52,235 nt of DNA from Ganoderma boninense. Its lineage: Eukaryota; Basidiomycota; Agaricomycetes; Polyporales; Polyporaceae. The stretch is taken from positions 1 through 52,235 of the forward strand of contig PJEW03000027.1 in assembly GCA_002900995.3 (NCBI GenBank), given 5' to 3'. Below, in pieces: positions 1 through 11,353 of this stretch (positions are counted from its first letter, which is position 1; the number at the start of each line of letters is the position of its first letter). The notes beneath the pieces were generated by a model. That model had not been told where the DNA came from and ran no database searches. It saw only the letters and a program-made list of their open reading frames with translations. Position numbers and translations under genes: made by a program.

Positions 1-466
1 AACAAAGTGTTTATTATTGCAAAGTATGACATCGATCTCCAGAAGCTCCGGCAGTGGAGCCCAACTTCGCGCCAAAACATGCCCTCTGTGACTCAGCCAA
101 GCTGCTCCTTGCTTTGTGTGGTGAGGCCCAGTTCAGACCTGTAGCTTTTTAAATTATGTTACATCAACTGTGTGTTCAAAAGTGCAACGGTCTCCCAAAA
201 CACTTGCAAGACACTAGTTAACATGTCCATGCATTTTCCTAAGAATGAAACCAGTCGAGCAGACTGTGCCCTCATTCATAAGTCGGGCGAGGTTGATGAC
301 GCGGACGGCGACCAAAGAGGCGCGATGCACTTTGAATGTGTGCTGAACGGGTGCGACGCAGACTGTGAGGCTACTCAGAACATACACAATAAATACCCTA
401 TAACTTATCCAGGCTTGTTCCGTTATGCCTACAATGTGTCGTAACTACAAGTGAAGGCACAAAAAA

Positions 467-602
467 GTTGCGACAAGGACGATGGTCCCTGCGCAATATG
501 GTCGCGACAAGCACCATGGTCCGTGCGCACTGTGGTTGCGACAAGGATAATAATCCCTGCGCAAGGTTGTCATGACAAAAATGATGGTCCCTGTGCAGCA
601 TC
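467..602. repeat. 34-bp minisatellite, four tandem copies
   Basis: Copies begin at 467, 501, 535 and 569, an exact 34-base period. Each starts with GTTGCGACAA or a close variant and contains a ...GGTCC(C/G)TGCGCA... core. Copies differ at several positions, the last being the most divergent. No coding role is apparent. Confidence 0.85.
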
Positions 603-618
603 TTGCTCCAAATAGACA

Positions 619-720
619 CAGCTCATGGGGGTATATAGTAGGTCTTACTCTAGGTACATGGTACATGCAGCCCATGAGGATATATAGCAGGTCTTGCTCT
701 AGGTAGGTACAGCCTATAAG
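619..720. repeat. About 49-bp direct repeat (two copies plus a fragment)
   Basis: Units start at 619 and 668 with CAGCTCATG / CAGCCCATG, followed by a TATATAG and a CTCTAGGTA core. A truncated third unit starts at 710. A further diverged fragment with the same CTAGGTACATG...CCCATGAGG words lies near 1521-1555. Confidence 0.6.
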
Positions 721-2124
721 GACAGTGGAGAAGCGAGGGCTCGCTTATGAGGTGGGTGAAGAAGACTATGCCGATACAGTTGATGTCTTTTTATTTAGGA
801 GGGTTCTGAAAGGGAAGTCTTCACCCACATGTTCGAAGTTGTCAGTGTAGTGCTGCTTAAGGAACTGACAGCATTCTCGGCCAGCTTGTACTTTTTAGCC
901 TAGCCATACAAAAGCTGATATTTGGTCAAAGGAGGGTTTTGCCCGGTACCTCCTCAAAGAAGCTAGAACAACATATTAGTGGTGGCCTAGAGAAGCAGCA
1001 GAGGGTAATTATTGTGGGATTGTTACTCACCTCATTGGTCACTGGGAGACATATACCTATGGAATGTGTTGCAAGTCCTCAAAGAAATACATCAACTAGA
1101 TAACTGTGCAGGGGATAGAGTGCTGTTTGTCAATAGGCATGAGGCAGGATGGATGTTTCCCTGTGAATATAGCCTTGAAGATAGGAGAGTTGTTGGTGAG
1201 AAGAGCTCTGTAGAACTGAAACTCAACATGGTTCCTGTCCCATTGGAGAACCAGAATTCAGAATCCTGTTCTGGCTTTGGAGTATCATGATGTTCAAGTT
1301 TGTGTCCGAGTCTGCCACCGGGGTTGTGCTGAGGAGAGTCTGCATAGGTGCTGGCAGTGCCTCAGTATCTGGCAACATACTTCCTCTTAATTGTTTTGCA
1401 TAGCTGCCAATGTCACTCACACTGAGAGGTCTCACACAATCTCCTCCTTACAAAGAGAGAACCAGATATTTTTGATGGCTATCTAGGAAGTGCTGGAGCA
1501 AGCATAGAAGCTGATTCCTCTAGGTACATGCACCCCATGAGGCTACATAGCAGGCTGAGAGCTTATTCATTAAGCGCACAAGGTTGACCATACTGACAGA
1601 GACCTTATTTGCCAATTGGAAAGATTATCAAAGTAAGTCTCGACACATGTGTTAAAGGTCTCTGTATATGTCTGAATTGGGAAAATGTGTAATTGGGGTT
1701 TGATACTCTTACTTGAGTGAAGTAAATGACCATAGATATTGTACTTGTCTCTGAGGCGGATGTTGCACTGGAATTGTAACCAATTTAATATGGTATTTGT
1801 ATGCCAGATTGTAATGGTTTTGGTATTGAGGGATTGATCTCTTGTTGGAACAAGCCTGAGCGTCGTCGAGCAGAGGGGTGAACCGGGGTATGCAGGGAAC
1901 CCACGTCGCAAACGCGCGGGGTACTTCGTTCTCGGGTTGGTTGGTTATGCTAAGTGTATAGTAGTAACTAGAGCATAATATGTGATACAATCTACTTCCA
2001 AAATGCTATGTTATTAAGAGTGATGCACTTAACACATATTCGTCTTTGTGCCTTGGACAGCCCCGCACCTCTGTCGCAAGGTGCAGCACGTCTAGCATGT
2101 CACACACCCGGTCGCCCCCCCCAG

Positions 2125-3131
2125 GTCGCGCGAAGACAGGCCCCCTGTCTTCGCGCCTCGCACACACCCGCATCTGGACCCCTGTAAAACGCTGTCGGCG
2201 CTGACACAGCGCGCTCAGCACCATCAGCACATCAGCTCCCAGCATGCCAGGCGCCAGCACAGCAGCACGCCGCCATCAAATGGCTGTCAGCACCTCCAGC
2301 ACACTCACCAGACGCTCACTCATGTTCGGCATAGGCAGCGGGCTGCGCTCCGGAGAATCCGGTTTTTGTATGTCACTTTTTATAATATTTGTCTATTACA
2401 CAAGGTAGCATAAGCGTAGAGGGATAGTATGAATGAACTAAAATCAGTTTCAAGCGCATATAGATATTGACGAGGTGGGTGCAAGCCTCAGTCTGCAGGA
2501 ACATGAGCAGCCCATTCGCAAAGCCCCGAAAATGGTGCTGCTCGGCTGTCGAGTCGTCCGGGAAAGACACGGTGTGCATCTATCTGCACTCGGCACAAAA
2601 AACCCTCGCAAGTTGGGCCCGGGGTACAACAAGCGCAATATACGTGGGTGAACAGGGAAGCTCGGGGGGAGGGGGAGTCTTGATGCGACACGATGGAACA
2701 TAGGGGAAAGGAAAAACCTCGACATACCTTTGGGGTTCCTTGACTCCCCTCTCAACCCCCAGCCCAAGTCCCTTCCATCCTCCCTGCTTCGAGTCCCACC
2801 CAATCCGCCCTCTGCGCTACCGAGCTCTTCGGCTGGCTGTCTCCCGGCTCTTTCCTCGCTATGAGTCACTGGCCCCAAGTACTCCTACCATACACCACTG
2901 TCTCAGACAGTACAGAAGTCGCACAAGGGTTCTTGAAGGTCAAGTTGCTGGGCTGGAATGTCGAAAGTGGCTGACCCGGCGCGACAGAGAAAGCTAGCAG
3001 ATGGGCGGAGAAGAAAAGCATTTAGACGCTCGTCGTGCTGAGGGCTGAAAGCGCTGTGGGCGCTGCCACACTGATGGCTGTGCCCGTCAGCGCTGTCAGC
3101 ACCACAGCGTTTTACGGATGTCCAGATGCGG
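2125..3131. mobile_element. Foldback-like inverted structure flanked by hairpin units
   Basis: The segment at 2168-2205 recurs in inverted orientation at 3095-3131; about 31 of 37 positions match by eye, including the shared words CCGCATCTGGAC and GTAAAACGCTGT. Outside each arm lies the same roughly 60-bp hairpin unit: a single copy at 2125-2160 on the left and about seven copies on the right (3132-3545). Inverted arms that continue into subrepeats are known from foldback-type DNA elements. The interior (about 2206-3094) has open frames on both strands but none I recognise as a transposase, so it would be non-autonomous. An alternative is two independent copies of a satellite-associated sequence in opposite orientation. 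Confidence 0.45.
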
Positions 3132-3545
3132 TCGCCCCCCCCAGGTTGCGCGAAGACAGGCCCCCTGTCTTCGCGCCTCGCCCCCCCAGGTCGCGCACAC
3201 CCCCCAGGTCGCGCGAAGACAGGCCCCTGTCTTCGCGCCTCACACACACCCGGTCGCCCCCCAGGTCGCGCGAAGACAGGCCCCCTGTCTTTTGCGCCTC
3301 GCCCCCCCAGGTCGCGCACACCCCCCCAGGTCGCGCGAAGACAGGCCCCCTGTCTTCACGCCTCGCACACACCCGGTCGCACACCCCAGGTCGCGCGAAG
3401 ACAGGCCCCCTGTCTTCGTGCCTCGCACACACCCGGTCGCCCCCCCAGGTCGCGCGAAGACAGGCCCCCTGTCTTCGCGCCTCGCACACACCCAGTCGCC
3501 CCCCCCAGGTCGCGCGAAGACAGGGGCCTGTCTTCGCGCAGGGCG
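3132..3545. repeat. About 60-bp minisatellite with an internal hairpin, about seven copies
   Basis: The unit GGTCGCGCGAAGACAG is followed by a C-run, then its own inverse, then CACACACCCGGTCGCCC. It recurs roughly every 57-66 bases across this stretch, with one isolated copy near 2125. Each unit carries 13-bp perfect inverted arms (GCGCGAAGACAGG / CCTGTCTTCGCGC) around a 2-4 base C loop. Long open frames on both strands (proline/arginine-rich) are a by-product of the repeat and are not counted as genes. Confidence 0.85.
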
Positions 3546-3899
3546 TAGGGGCAAAGTCTAGGCAGAACCTAGGGCTAACCCGTACCAGGAGTGTTTAGAC
3601 CCCTTATAATACGGGATAGACACGGAATTACTAATGGCAGCCCTGATGAGCCTCTATAAAGGCGAAACAGGCTGCGGTAGGAAGATCCCTACCGCCTGTC
3701 GGCTGCTTCGCCTTAGTCGCGCTCACGCTCGCTTCGCTCGCGTTCGCGCTCCTCCCTAACCCTAACCCTAACAAACATAGCTTAGCCCTGTTTAAAACAC
3801 ACTCTAGTTCAACTACAGACCTGTTCCTTAACTGTTCAACCTAATAGCTTACAAGTAGAAATACACCTAACAACCTGTAACAATAACTACTACTGTCAA
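3546..3899. other. Spacer between minisatellite and helicase 3' end
   Basis: This holds a CGCTCGC-rich stretch at about 3716-3750 and the telomere-type repeats listed separately. The remainder (3772-3899) is the presumed 3' flank of the helicase gene. No gene is visible. Confidence 0.6.
3754..3771. repeat. Interstitial telomere-type repeats (CCCTAA)x3
   Basis: Three perfect CCCTAA units, the complement of TTAGGG, the telomere unit of most filamentous basidiomycetes. In this orientation the C-rich strand reads 5'->3' on +, as expected for a left chromosome end. Three copies are far too few for a telomere, so this is an internal remnant or junction. It lies about 130 bp beyond the helicase stop codon. 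Confidence 0.8.
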
Positions 3900-6800
3900 C
3901 TAGTCCGACTCCTCAAGCTTGTCCTTAACAATAGCTGCTGCCCATGCAAACACCCGGCACATGTTCGTCACCTTGCTCTCAACCTCTTCACCACCTACCA
4001 ACATCTTGTCCTTCTTCATCAACCACTCCAAGTACTCCATGTCCGTAGCCCACTCTTGTCCAAACGATCCTTTCAACCGCTCCCTGCTTTCATCCCACAA
4101 GAACGCAGCCCACACCACCGGCCCAACCATGTCATTGTGCTCCTTCTTGCACCCATTGTTTCCTCCAACCTTCGCTCCATGCACCCGGTCATTGAGGAAC
4201 GGCAGGTGGCAAGTGTAGCAGTGTCCTGACCCACTAGGGTACCGGATCTTGCTTCGCCAGTCCACATATGCTAGTGTACGGATGTTGCTGTTCTCCGTCA
4301 TCCGGTACACACTTTGCATACGAGTACAGTTGAAGATCGACCGTGGATGCTGGACCGCTTGTTCATAAGGTTGCATGAACTGGCATACTGAGCAACGGCC
4401 TTCAAACACTTCAATCGCATTCTTCATCATGTCCACCCAGTGTTGATCCTTTTCTTCGGCTGTCTTCCGGAACTTGCGGGCCTTCTCCACTGGCGCAACA
4501 AATGCAGCACCAGGTGTCCGAGGGGGAAGAGCATATGGAGCAGCTGAAGTTGATGCAACTAAGCTGAGGATAGAAGGTGCACGACCACGGGTCTTGGCAG
4601 GGAGAGTGGGAGATGTGAGATGCTCTTGCACAATCAGAGCTGGCCGGGGAAGAATGGGGGTGATGAGCGTGTTATTGGGGCCAGTCCAAGTAAAAGGCCT
4701 GGTCCATTGCTCCCCTTCAAGGAAGCGACAAGCAGGACACAGCCAGTTGTATGGAAAGGCAGTGCATGGCTGGGAAACTCCATCTAGGAACTTGCAAAAC
4801 ACCGAGCGCCAGCAACGGAAGGTGGGATTTTTCAGGAGAGGGGCAAGCTCCGACACTCCTAAGTGAGCACCAATGGTAGGATGAGACACAAATGGTGTAG
4901 TGTCATCAAGGAGGAATGTGTAGATGCTGGCAAGCTGGCCACTTCGTCCACTCCGGCCAGCCATTTGAAGGAAGTCAACAACACCACGTGGAGATGCAAC
5001 AAAGAAGACTTGGTGGACATAGGGATAGTCGTTTCCTGGTCCAAAAGCATCAGTAGCTACCATGATGTTGTGGTTTCCTTTGATCCACCGGTTGACTATG
5101 GCCTCCCGCTCCTGGTTGCTAAGATCCTTGTCAGTGCTTCCCCGGTAGAAGTCACAAGCCAGCTCTCCAGCCATCCGGTGGCCATGATCCAAGCGTTGAA
5201 CAAAGACAAGCGCTCGCCAGTGTGGACGGCTAGCATATGCTTTGAGCTTGCTTCGAATGAACTTGACTATAGGAGACACAGCCTATATATTTGTTTAAAT
5301 CAGAATAAAACATGCTGTTGAATACTACACATACCATTGCAAAGTTGGAGTACTTGGTTGGTGCTTGGAAGTAAAGCTCTGGCCGGTTGGAAGATGCACG
5401 AATGATGAGGGTATCTGAGCCAGTAGCCATATTGGCCCGTTCACGAATGTCGGCAATAGAGCTGGGAGCAATAGTGGCAGAAAGAAGGACCATTTGGACA
5501 TCATGCCTACGAAGCTCCTTGACATGGTGCATAACATCTCGATAAGCTGCCTCCGTAAGGATGAGATGGGCTTCATCAATCACATAGCGGTTGATAGTGA
5601 TCTCAGCCCGGAGTGAAGCCACAGCTTGATGCCAGTAGGAGCGAACAGTAGAGTCGAGTGATACCAAAATGATGGGGGCCTGGCCAGTGATCCTGGGAGA
5701 CAGTGTGCTGAAGACTTCGAACTGAATGTTCATAGCTCTAAGCCGACGTTCCCAATCAGAGAGCAAAGAGCGGAGAGGACAAAGGATGGCTGTGATCTTG
5801 TTGTGTTCCATAGCAGCAGCTGTGGCTATGATAGCACTCTTGCCAGAGCCAGTAGGCAACACAACAATTAAGTCATGTGCCCACTGGAGACAGGCCATCA
5901 CAGCCTGCTCTTGTCCATCGCTAGACCAGTTGGCATCCGGCTTGCGAAGAACTCGACGGAGGCCTTGAAGAGCATCTTGAGAGGTATATGGAGGTGGAAG
6001 AGCTGGTGCTGCAACAGTAGGAGGTAGGTCAACTGGCAAAGGCTCTAAGTCGACTTGAAGGAGTTCTGAATATAAGTAAAGATACTATGTTAACTTCATT
6101 GTCAACCACTGAAAAACACCACTTGCCTTCTTGCAGCTCTGGTATCTCTTCAGGTACTTGAACTTGCATGACAGGTAGTGGTGGAGCTGCCACAGGTGGT
6201 TGAGGCTGTTGACCAAACAAGGCCTTGATTTGGTCTACCAAGGCCTGGTTGTTGGCTGTGAGGGTGTCCTTGAGAGCATCCAGCTTTGCTTCAACCTGGG
6301 CCATTACTGCATTAGCAATAGCATCTACATTAACTTCAGCAACACCAGTAGCCGGCTGAGGTGGCCGAGGTAGAACAGCCGGAGGCTGAAAGTTGTGATG
6401 TGAAGCTGAGTCAAGAGAGAGCAGCTTGCCACCTGTGATAAAGAATTAATTATCTAACACTGGCTTTACAACCAGCAAACTCACCAGGAACAAGCTTCAA
6501 TGCACTGTGCCACCGAGCGGAAGTTTCAAGGAAAGGCCCGATGAAATCCTCAGCCAAACCAGAGCTTGACCGCTCTGTAACTCCATACCGCATCCAGTCA
6601 ACATAGTGGGAGTGGCCAGCCTGTGCTGAGTCTACTGTGTCCTGGTCTTCAAGATACTGCTCCTGCATTCCAGCATGCCGACGGCGAAGAGGAGTTGACA
6701 CCTGTCTCCAGTCTCGGACACCCAATCCATAACCTAAGCCTTGCTCTGTCCACTTGCGCATTGCACTAGTAATATCGTCACCAGTAAAGGGCTTTGTCTT

Positions 6801-9794
6801 GTTGACAAAGAGGAAATCCTGGTAGAGCGACTTGATGTACGAATGGCCTGGATAGAGGATGCTAGCGCAAAGCTGGGCAAAAGGTCGACAGATTGCCTCT
6901 TTGTAGACCATCAAAGCCGCATAAGCAGCATTGAGAGAGTGGGGGATAACACGGTCATGGCCCTGGGCAGCTCGCATCTTGTGGTAGGTTCGCATCAGGA
7001 CTACATGGCTATCAATGATCCGAAGAGCACGAAGCATGCCATGGGGAGTGTTGGAGCGAGGCATAGCTGTCAGCTCAGTCGTCCGACCAGGAGCTCCACA
7101 GTTCATCTCTGCCTGGACAAGGCAAAGGAGGTCGAGCTCTACATAGGAGGAGAGCCAAGTGCTGAGTGCAATAACGTTCCACTGGATCTTCTCATCTTGA
7201 ACATCAATGATGTACTTTGAGCGGAGGGCAGGAGTATCAATGATATGCTGTGCCAGTTGGTCAACAGGACCAAGCATGGCCTCATTGACCCGGTCTGTGA
7301 ACATTGAGTATCCAGAGGTAGTGTTGCCCATGTCGTCAGTGAGGTGGGGGATGTCGACAAAGAAGGGATGGTTGTGGAGGAGGGTTTCCGTAAGGAGGAT
7401 CCGGCAGTAGTCTTCAATAGTAGCAGCCAAAGTTGCCAGCTTGTCCAAGCTGATGTCATGGCCTTTGAAAATCAACGTCCGGAAGTCTGAGCCATGCTTC
7501 CAAGCCATGTTGGGCTCGCTTTGAGTAGACATCACAATGCTAGATGCCCGGTGTTGGAGGCTGCGAAGAGTGTGAAATGTAGACTCGGACCCTTCAGTGA
7601 ACCAGACCTGGAGACCTCTTGCAGCAGAAGTGACAGTGACGGTATCTGGATGACGGCAGTGGCGAATGTTTGACTCTTTCAAAAACACGAGCCTCTGCAA
7701 AGCCATTAGTAACTGACAGGGTTCAATAACAACATCTACTTACCATGCAGTAGACAAGTTTAGCAATAACACCTGTAACATGTTGAGGGTCTTTGAGAGA
7801 CCCATCCCGGTTCACCTGAGTACAAACAAGGAATCGGATAGTGGGATCAGGAACCGGGTTTTCCTTTTCCTCACCATCAACCTGATAGGGAGATGGATTC
7901 CATGGGTGCATCCACAAGGCAAGCAAAACAGCATGAAGAGCCTGGAAGATGTTCTCGCTCGACTCCAACTCTGCTGCTCTGTCTTCAACATCCAGGACAG
8001 TGTCGGCATCAAGAAGTGTCTTTCTGAGAGTGCTCAGCAGCTCTAAGGTGTTGGGAGGGAGAGGGATAGGATACAGTGGGCTGTTGGATGTGCGAAGAAG
8101 GTAAATAATAAACTGAGCTAGGATGCGCTGGCAGTTCACAAAAGAGGTGGGGTCTTGATGCTTGTGAAAAGGTGTGTGGTTAAGGTCTCTGTAGTTGATT
8201 GTAAGCACAAAAGAATCAACAGTTGAAACATTCAAACATACCCAGTCAGGCTGTCTGTATTCAAGACTTGGCGGCAAATTTCAGGTGTTTGGGCCAGCTG
8301 GTCGTATGGTCCTTGCAAGTACTGGAAAACAAACTTCTTGACCAACCGGAACTCCTCGTGGTGCTGGTCATCTTGAGAGAGGTCGAGCAGTTGGGGTTGG
8401 ATGTATGTGGGATAGAGGTTTGCATAGCTTTGCCAGCCAGTAGTGATAAGCCAAGGGTCTACATGCCGGACATCAACCTGGTTAGCAAGAAGAGCAGGTC
8501 GCTCATCTAGCTGTTCACGAAGGTCGACAAGATATTGCAAAGGAGGGACAAAAGCAGCAGCATCGACTGGGTGGACTTGGAACCACTGCTTAGCTTCGTG
8601 AAATTGGGAATAGCGCTGCATCCAGCGCTTAGGAAGGTTGAGATGCTGGGTTGATTTTTTATGGTCATTAATGCTGTGCTTGTTGATTTGCTTGGGTTTG
8701 CTAGCCATGTATGGACAGGAGGGGCATTGGTAGCCAAGAGCCGTTTGAAGTTGAGCAAAGGAAGGAAGGATGCTGGTAGGGACTTCAGGCCAGTCTCGAG
8801 TAAGATCTTCTTGAATAATGATCTCCTCAAGGCGGGCCCTATCAATGTGAATCCCAGCTGCCTTGTGGCAATAGCCCAAATGAGGCTGAACACTTGCAGG
8901 CAAGACAACCACATGACAAGACATGCAGATGAGAGACTTGAGACGCCGATTGATGCGAAAACCCCAAGCTGCCAGTGTGCCTCCTTCAACATCATACAGC
9001 TGTATTAAATGTCAATATACAACAAATAGCACACACATATATTAATTACTCACTTCTGGACCAGCAATATGAGGCATAGCTATATCGTCGAGAGGGGCCA
9101 CATCCATGTTGTCAACAGGGTCGGCATAGCTCAACCCAGGGCTTGGGAAGCCTTGCTCTTGATCGGAAGCCAGAGATGGGGGGTTGGAAACAGCCATTGG
9201 GGAGGGAGCATCTTGAGCAGCACCAGGAGAGGGAGGGTCTTGGGCAATGTCCATCTTAGAGAGCAATACTTAGAAAACAACATTTACAATAAAGCATTCT
9301 AACATACCGGCTCAGCTGAAGGACTAGCAGGCTGCTCAGAGTCAACAGCCATGTGGTCACGAAGAGGAGAACGAATCTGCTCTTGAGACACATTGTGGGC
9401 AGAAGGAGGGCGAACCTGCTCCTGACTCTGAGCAGCCAAAACAGCAGCAAGATCTTGAGGAGCCTACATATAATAGTCAGCTCAGAGGTGCACATGTTCT
9501 GTTAGATTTACTTACCACCCAGTAGACAGGTTTGCTATTTTTAAGGTGCTTGTCTAAGCCAGACTTGCTAGAGAAGGCCTTGTTACAAGCAACACCAGAA
9601 CTAGAAACACACTTGCACAAAATGTGGTTATCAGTGACACGACGGGTGATAGTAATCATCGGACCCTGCTTAGCAGCAAACTGGTGAGGAATCTCCCAAG
9701 TGTAGCGAAGACAGGTCCTAGTGTGATTGGTGATGGCACCAGAATAGGTGCTGAGGCAGTAGGGGCACTGGTTGGTAGAAACAGAGGATGCCAT
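3900..9794 (-). CDS. Telomere-linked-type RecQ helicase with OrsD/DUF3505-like N-terminus (9 exons, 1822 aa)
   Basis: Exons (transcript order): 9794-9516, 9463-9308, 9254-9054, 8999-8242, 8188-7744, 7694-6485, 6432-6127, 6065-5335, 5282-3900; frame closes throughout. The N-terminus has C2H2-like fingers (CPYC...H, then CKC...H...H). Exon 4 has an OrsD/DUF3505-like region with CMSCH and CPSCP...H motifs. Exon 6 is a large alpha-helical middle region. Exons 8-9 carry the helicase: Walker A PTGSGKS, DEAH box, SATIA motif III, motif V VATDAFGPGND and motif VI QMAGRSGRSG. A Cys/His-rich tail follows (CSVC, CYTC). It should be a nuclear ATP-dependent 3'-5' DNA helicase. Related RecQ genes occur in subtelomeres of many fungi; the CCCTAA repeats beyond its 3' end fit that. 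Intron 7 (6066-6126) has a GC-AG boundary (GAAG|GCAAGT), forced by phase. The frame is intact, so the gene looks functional. The telomere role is inferred from family and position. Confidence 0.88.
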
Positions 9795-9928
9795 GACGAC
9801 AACAGAGGTGCTGGACAAGGTTTTGGAAAAGAGATAGTGGTGGTTGAGGATCAAGAAGGGGTGGGAAGAATCAGTAGTCCAAAACAGGCTAACCCTAAGT
9901 CACATGCACCTTAATCACCTGACCGGCC

Positions 9929-9993
9929 AAAATTGTCACTGTTACAATTTTCTGGGTCACATGACCAGCCAAAATTGTAACAGTGACAATTTT
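9929..9993. promoter_or_regulatory. Perfect 23-bp inverted repeat upstream of the helicase
   Basis: Arms 9929-9951 and 9971-9993 are exact reverse complements (AAAATTGTCACTG... / ...CAGTGACAATTTT), with a 19-base spacer. The sequence GGCC/AGCC and a TGACC-type word precede both arms. The left arm lies about 135 bases before the helicase start codon. It could be an operator-like site, a cruciform, or the edge of the adjacent repeat array. The sequence shows the structure only; any regulatory role is inference. Confidence 0.75.
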
Positions 9994-10540
9994 AGACGCT
10001 TACTAAGCGCCGGAGAAGCGCCCATATGCCTCTGGACGGCATATGGGCGCTTAATCCATCATTACTAATCACCTTAATAAGGCAGGAGGCCCACAACAAG
10101 CTCCAACAGGCCAGGCTGTGTCACTGAGTGTTGCAAGTGAAGCAGAGCCTCTGGTCGGAGTTTAGACGCTTAGTAAGCGCTGTAAAAGCGCTGATGAGGC
10201 GCCCATATGCCTCTGGACGGCATATGGGCGTCTAATTCATGATTACTAAGCGAACCAATAAGGCAGGAGGCCCACAACAGGCCTCAACATGCAGGACTGT
10301 GTCACTGAGTGCTGTAGTTGAAGCAGGCCCTCTGGTCGATGTTTAGGCGCTTAGTAAGCGCTAAAAAAGCGCCCATATGCCTCTGGACGGCATATGGGCG
10401 CTTAATTTACAATTAGTAAGCGAACTAATAAGGCAAGAGGCTCACAGCAGGCTCTAATGGGCCGGGCTGTCTCACTAAGTGCTGCAAGTGAAGCAAGGCC
10501 CCTGGTCCAAGTTAAGGCACTTATTAAGCCCTGTAAAAGT
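9992..10540. repeat. About 170-bp tandem array with a conserved hairpin (three copies plus a partial)
   Basis: Monomers begin near 9992, 10160 and 10330 with TTTAG(A/G)CGCTTA(C/G)TAAGCGC; a decayed fourth begins near 10508. Each full copy holds a perfect hairpin, GCGCCCATATGCC / GGCATATGGGCGC with a 7-base loop (10018-10050, and near 10199-10231 and 10369-10401). Each then continues with AATAAGGCA(G/A)GAGGC and CTGCAAGTGAAGCA-like words. The hairpin arms are the best conserved part. Confidence 0.85.
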
Positions 10541-10640
10541 CCCCTACAATAGTGCTGTAATGGTGTTAGATAAATGTATTAGCAAACAGTTGTAATGAAT
10601 ACAGAAATAGGCTGAACGAGTGTTAATACTGGTAAAAGTA

Positions 10641-11345
10641 GGTGCGCGAGGGTGCGCGAGGCCCCTACAGCCACAACGGAGAAAGCTATCGATGTGAACT
10701 CTTTTGCACAGCATGAGAGAGGTCTACATCTACAACTTTCTCTCCTCGCGCACATCAGTTTGTCAGCAGATTGACCCATGAGGAGGCCGGCATCTGAGCC
10801 TAGCCTAACAGGTAAACAGGTGCGCGAGGGTGCGCGAGGCCCATAGCGCAACAACGAAGACAGTTATCAACACCAAACCTTTTGGAGAGCAAGGGCATGG
10901 TCAAAGGCTACAACTTTCTCTCCTCGCGCACACAGGTTTACCAACAGGTTGACCCGTGAGAGGGGTAGGAGCAGGGGCTATGCCAATAGCCAAACAAGTG
11001 CGCGAGCACTGCGCGAGGCCCCTACCGCAACAACGAAGACAGCTATCGAGGTAAACTCTTTTGGGCAGCGTAGGGGAGGTCTATATCTACAACTTTCTCT
11101 CCTCGCGCACGTCAGTTTCTCAGCAGGTTGACACGGCAGAGGGCAAGGAGTGCTCTAAGGCCTTGAGGCAAAAAAGTGCGCGAGCACTGCGCGAGGCCTC
11201 TACTGGCCCAACGAAGACAGCTATCGACATGAAACTTTTTGGAGAGCATGAGGGAGGTCTAGAGCTACAACTTTGCCTCCTCGCGCACGTCAGTTGGTAA
11301 GGAGGGTCAGGCTTGGCGGCCCAAAAACCCAACTGCGCGAGGTGC
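10641..11345. repeat. About 178-bp tandem array (four copies plus a partial)
   Basis: Monomers begin near 10641, 10820, 10998 and 11176 with GTGCGCGAG...TGCGCGAGGC. They continue with CAACGAAGACAG(C/T)TATCGA, CTACAACTTTCTCTCCTCGCGCAC and a CAGTTT...CAG(G/A)TTGAC word. A truncated copy sits at 11331-11345. Within each unit GTGCGCGAGG and CCTCGCGCAC are inverted to each other, so every monomer can fold back on itself. The array is unrelated to the 170-bp array next to it. Confidence 0.85.
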
Positions 11346-11353
11346 GCGAGGCT

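Larger units (their letters stand above)
1..2100. other. Gene-free left flank, lower in GC than the rest
   Basis: No open frame here reads like a conserved protein. The longest candidates (for example 1012-1290 on +, 92 codons) have no recognisable motif and no convincing splice context. The stretch is less GC-rich than the gene-bearing part of the window and contains the two short minisatellites listed separately. I see nothing else supportable. Confidence 0.6.

Noticed and set aside
3126..3545. CRISPR-like regular spacing of the roughly 60-bp units
   Set aside because: There are no unique spacers; the whole unit repeats, and the sequence is clearly eukaryotic.
3035..3598. Proline/arginine-rich open frames of 100-190 codons on both strands
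   Set aside because: They exist only because the roughly 60-bp minisatellite has no stops in several frames; the same sequence is open on both strands.
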